DNA of 64,000 nt from Nocardia jiangxiensis NBRC 101359 (GTDB taxonomy: Bacteria; Actinomycetota; Actinomycetes; Mycobacteriales; Mycobacteriaceae). This document shows positions 63,036 to 64,000 of the stretch, piece by piece. Position numbers and translations under genes: made by a program. Where the stretch lies: NCBI RefSeq assembly GCF_000308615.1, contig NZ_BAGB01000027.1, positions 186,001 to 250,000 of the forward strand. The letters are read 5' to 3'. Under the pieces are notes generated by a model. The model searched no databases. It was given only the letters and a program-made list of their open reading frames with translations, and was not told where the DNA came from. Each line of letters starts with the position of its first letter. The stretch's first letter is position 1.

Positions 63036-64000
63036 TCAGGCGACCCGGCCTGCGGGCGGAGGTTGCCCCTCGCGCAGTACGTGCCGCACTCCGGCGGCGA
63101 CCCGCTGCCGCAGGCTGATCTCCGACTCGGCGGACAGGAACGCCCGATGAGCGGTGACGATGACGTCCGGTCGGCACAACAGCTCACGACCGATCTCGTC
63201 GTCGTTGGGGTCCTCCGGCGAGAAGACGTCCGAGGCGAACCCGCCCAGGCATCCGTCGCGAAGGGCTTCCAGCACCGCGGGCAGGTCGACGAGCCTGCCG
63301 CGAGCGGTGTTGACCAGCAAGGCGCCCGGCTTGCACGACCGGAGCAAGGCCCGGTCGACCAAACGGTCGGTCTCGGCCGTCAACTCCGGGTGCAGGACGA
63401 TGACATCCGAGACGGCGAACAGTTCGGCCGGCGACGCACAAGGGCAGACGCCGTGGCTTGCCATCAGGTCCGTCGCGACGTTGGGGTCGTAGGCGACGAC
63501 ACGCCCGTAGAAGGCGTGCAGCTTACGGCTGGTGGCGCGGCCGATCCTGCCGAAACCGACGATGCCCGCTGTCAACCCGGCGGTGCGCCGGGGAATCCGA
63601 CCCGCGTGGATGTTCCACGCGCGGTTGCGCACCAACTGGTCCTGCACGCAGACGCCGCGTTCGAGGGCGAGTGCCAGGGCCAGCGTGTGGGTGCTGACCT
63701 CATCTCCGCAGTAATCGGGAACGTGAAAGCCCCACAGTCCCTGTGCACGCAGCAACTCGGCGTTGAGGTTGTCCAGCCCCACCCCCTGCCGCGCGACGAC
63801 CCGGCACGACGGACCCACCGCGTCGAGCAGTCGCTGAGTCACCCGGGCGCGGTAGACGACCAGCGCGTCCGCACCGGCGACGTGGTCCTCGAATTCCGCC
63901 CCATCGATGAGGAACCGGCCATCCCGGCGAATGCCGAGCCCGATCTCGATATCCTCGCCGTAGATCTCGCGCTCGATCTTCGCCAGCGCCGGATCGAGTT
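63036..64000 (-). CDS. D-2-hydroxyacid dehydrogenase of the phosphonate cluster, 5' end beyond window
   Basis: Partial (about 321 residues visible). The frame is open to the right edge; residues before the internal GTG read as a proper domain (VAGADALVVYRARV), so the start lies outside. NAD motif GIVGFGRIGRAT, catalytic Arg in LLVNTARGRLVD, and His in VIVTAHRAFLS. Related to phosphoglycerate dehydrogenase. In phosphinothricin biosynthesis PhpE, a homolog of this group, oxidises hydroxymethylphosphonate, so a similar tailoring role on a hydroxyphosphonate is plausible. First visible gene of the pepM operon. Confidence 0.8.
   Translation of the reverse strand, partial: LDPALAKIEREIYGEDIEIGLGIRRDGRFLIDGAEFEDHVAGADALVVYRARVTQRLLDAVGPSCRVVARQGVGLDNLNAELLRAQGLWGFHVPDYCGDEVSTHTLALALALERGVCVQDQLVRNRAWNIHAGRIPRRTAGLTAGIVGFGRIGRATSRKLHAFYGRVVAYDPNVATDLMASHGVCPCASPAELFAVSDVIVLHPELTAETDRLVDRALLRSCKPGALLVNTARGRLVDLPAVLEALRDGCLGGFASDVFSPEDPNDDEIGRELLCRPDVIVTAHRAFLSAESEISLRQRVAAGVRHVLREGQPPPAGRVA

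Noticed and set aside
57358..64000. Reading the cluster as 2-aminoethylphosphonate degradation
   Set aside because: Degradation uses PhnW/PhnX or PhnY/PhnA. Here PEP mutase and phosphonopyruvate decarboxylase, which act in synthesis, are present and phosphonoacetaldehyde hydrolase is not seen.

Overview
The window comes from a high-GC actinobacterium of the mycolic-acid group, most likely Nocardia or a close relative. The main evidence is synteny with Mycobacterium tuberculosis: fabD-acpM-kasA-accD6, a PucR-type regulator, aceE, a small lipoprotein gene, a DUF3052 gene and ahpE occur in the order of Rv2247-Rv2238c, and an ephD-like fusion lies elsewhere in the window. GTG starts, GTGA/ATGA coupled genes and F420- and mycothiol-type protein families agree. 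The genus is inferred, not proven.

Layout. 0-7 kb: an iron-sulfur flavin reductase (cut by the window edge), ephD, a Gly-Ser-Cys-rich membrane peptide facing a GRDP-like gene, a TerC-family exporter behind a yybP-ykoY-type riboswitch, a quinone-oxidoreductase-like gene and an F420-type reductase. 7.1 kb: tRNA-Met, followed by an accessory stretch with a relic of the tRNA 3' end, an HTH regulator and orphan small genes. 10.5-20.8 kb: a seven-gene minus-strand operon of large, signal-less, beta-rich proteins of unknown function (TULIP/P47-like by pattern) around a trans-prenyl diphosphate synthase. 21.8-34.5 kb: a catabolic regulon (cyclase-family hydrolase, acyl-CoA ligase, two P450s, acyl-CoA dehydrogenase, HMG-CoA lyase family, CaiB-type CoA transferase, VOC and carboxymuconolactone-decarboxylase proteins). 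It is organised round one TetR repressor whose 19-bp palindrome occurs at both divergent ends. 34.5-45 kb: housekeeping and conserved genes (acetate-type transporter, secreted beta-lactamase-like protein, TerD-HNH fusion, pabB, DinB, DUF3145). 45-56 kb: the conserved FAS-II / pyruvate dehydrogenase block. 56.06 kb: tRNA-Val. 56.2-64 kb: an island with a frameshifted tyrosine integrase next to the tRNA, followed by a phosphonate biosynthetic gene cluster that runs off the right edge.

How the parts work together. In the island, PEP mutase makes phosphonopyruvate, phosphonopyruvate decarboxylase pulls the equilibrium to phosphonoacetaldehyde, and an iron-type alcohol dehydrogenase is predicted to reduce this to 2-hydroxyethylphosphonate. 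A D-2-hydroxyacid dehydrogenase, a class III aminotransferase and an MFS exporter suggest further tailoring and export. In the TetR regulon, acids are presumably activated to CoA thioesters, oxidised by P450 and acyl-CoA dehydrogenase, and cleaved by the HMG-CoA-lyase-like enzyme. The prenyl synthase operon is the least explained block: a lipid-making enzyme is translationally coupled to a set of putative cytosolic lipid-binding proteins.

Limits. All family names come from motifs read by eye; no similarity search was run. Starts were chosen from ribosome binding sites and gene overlaps.
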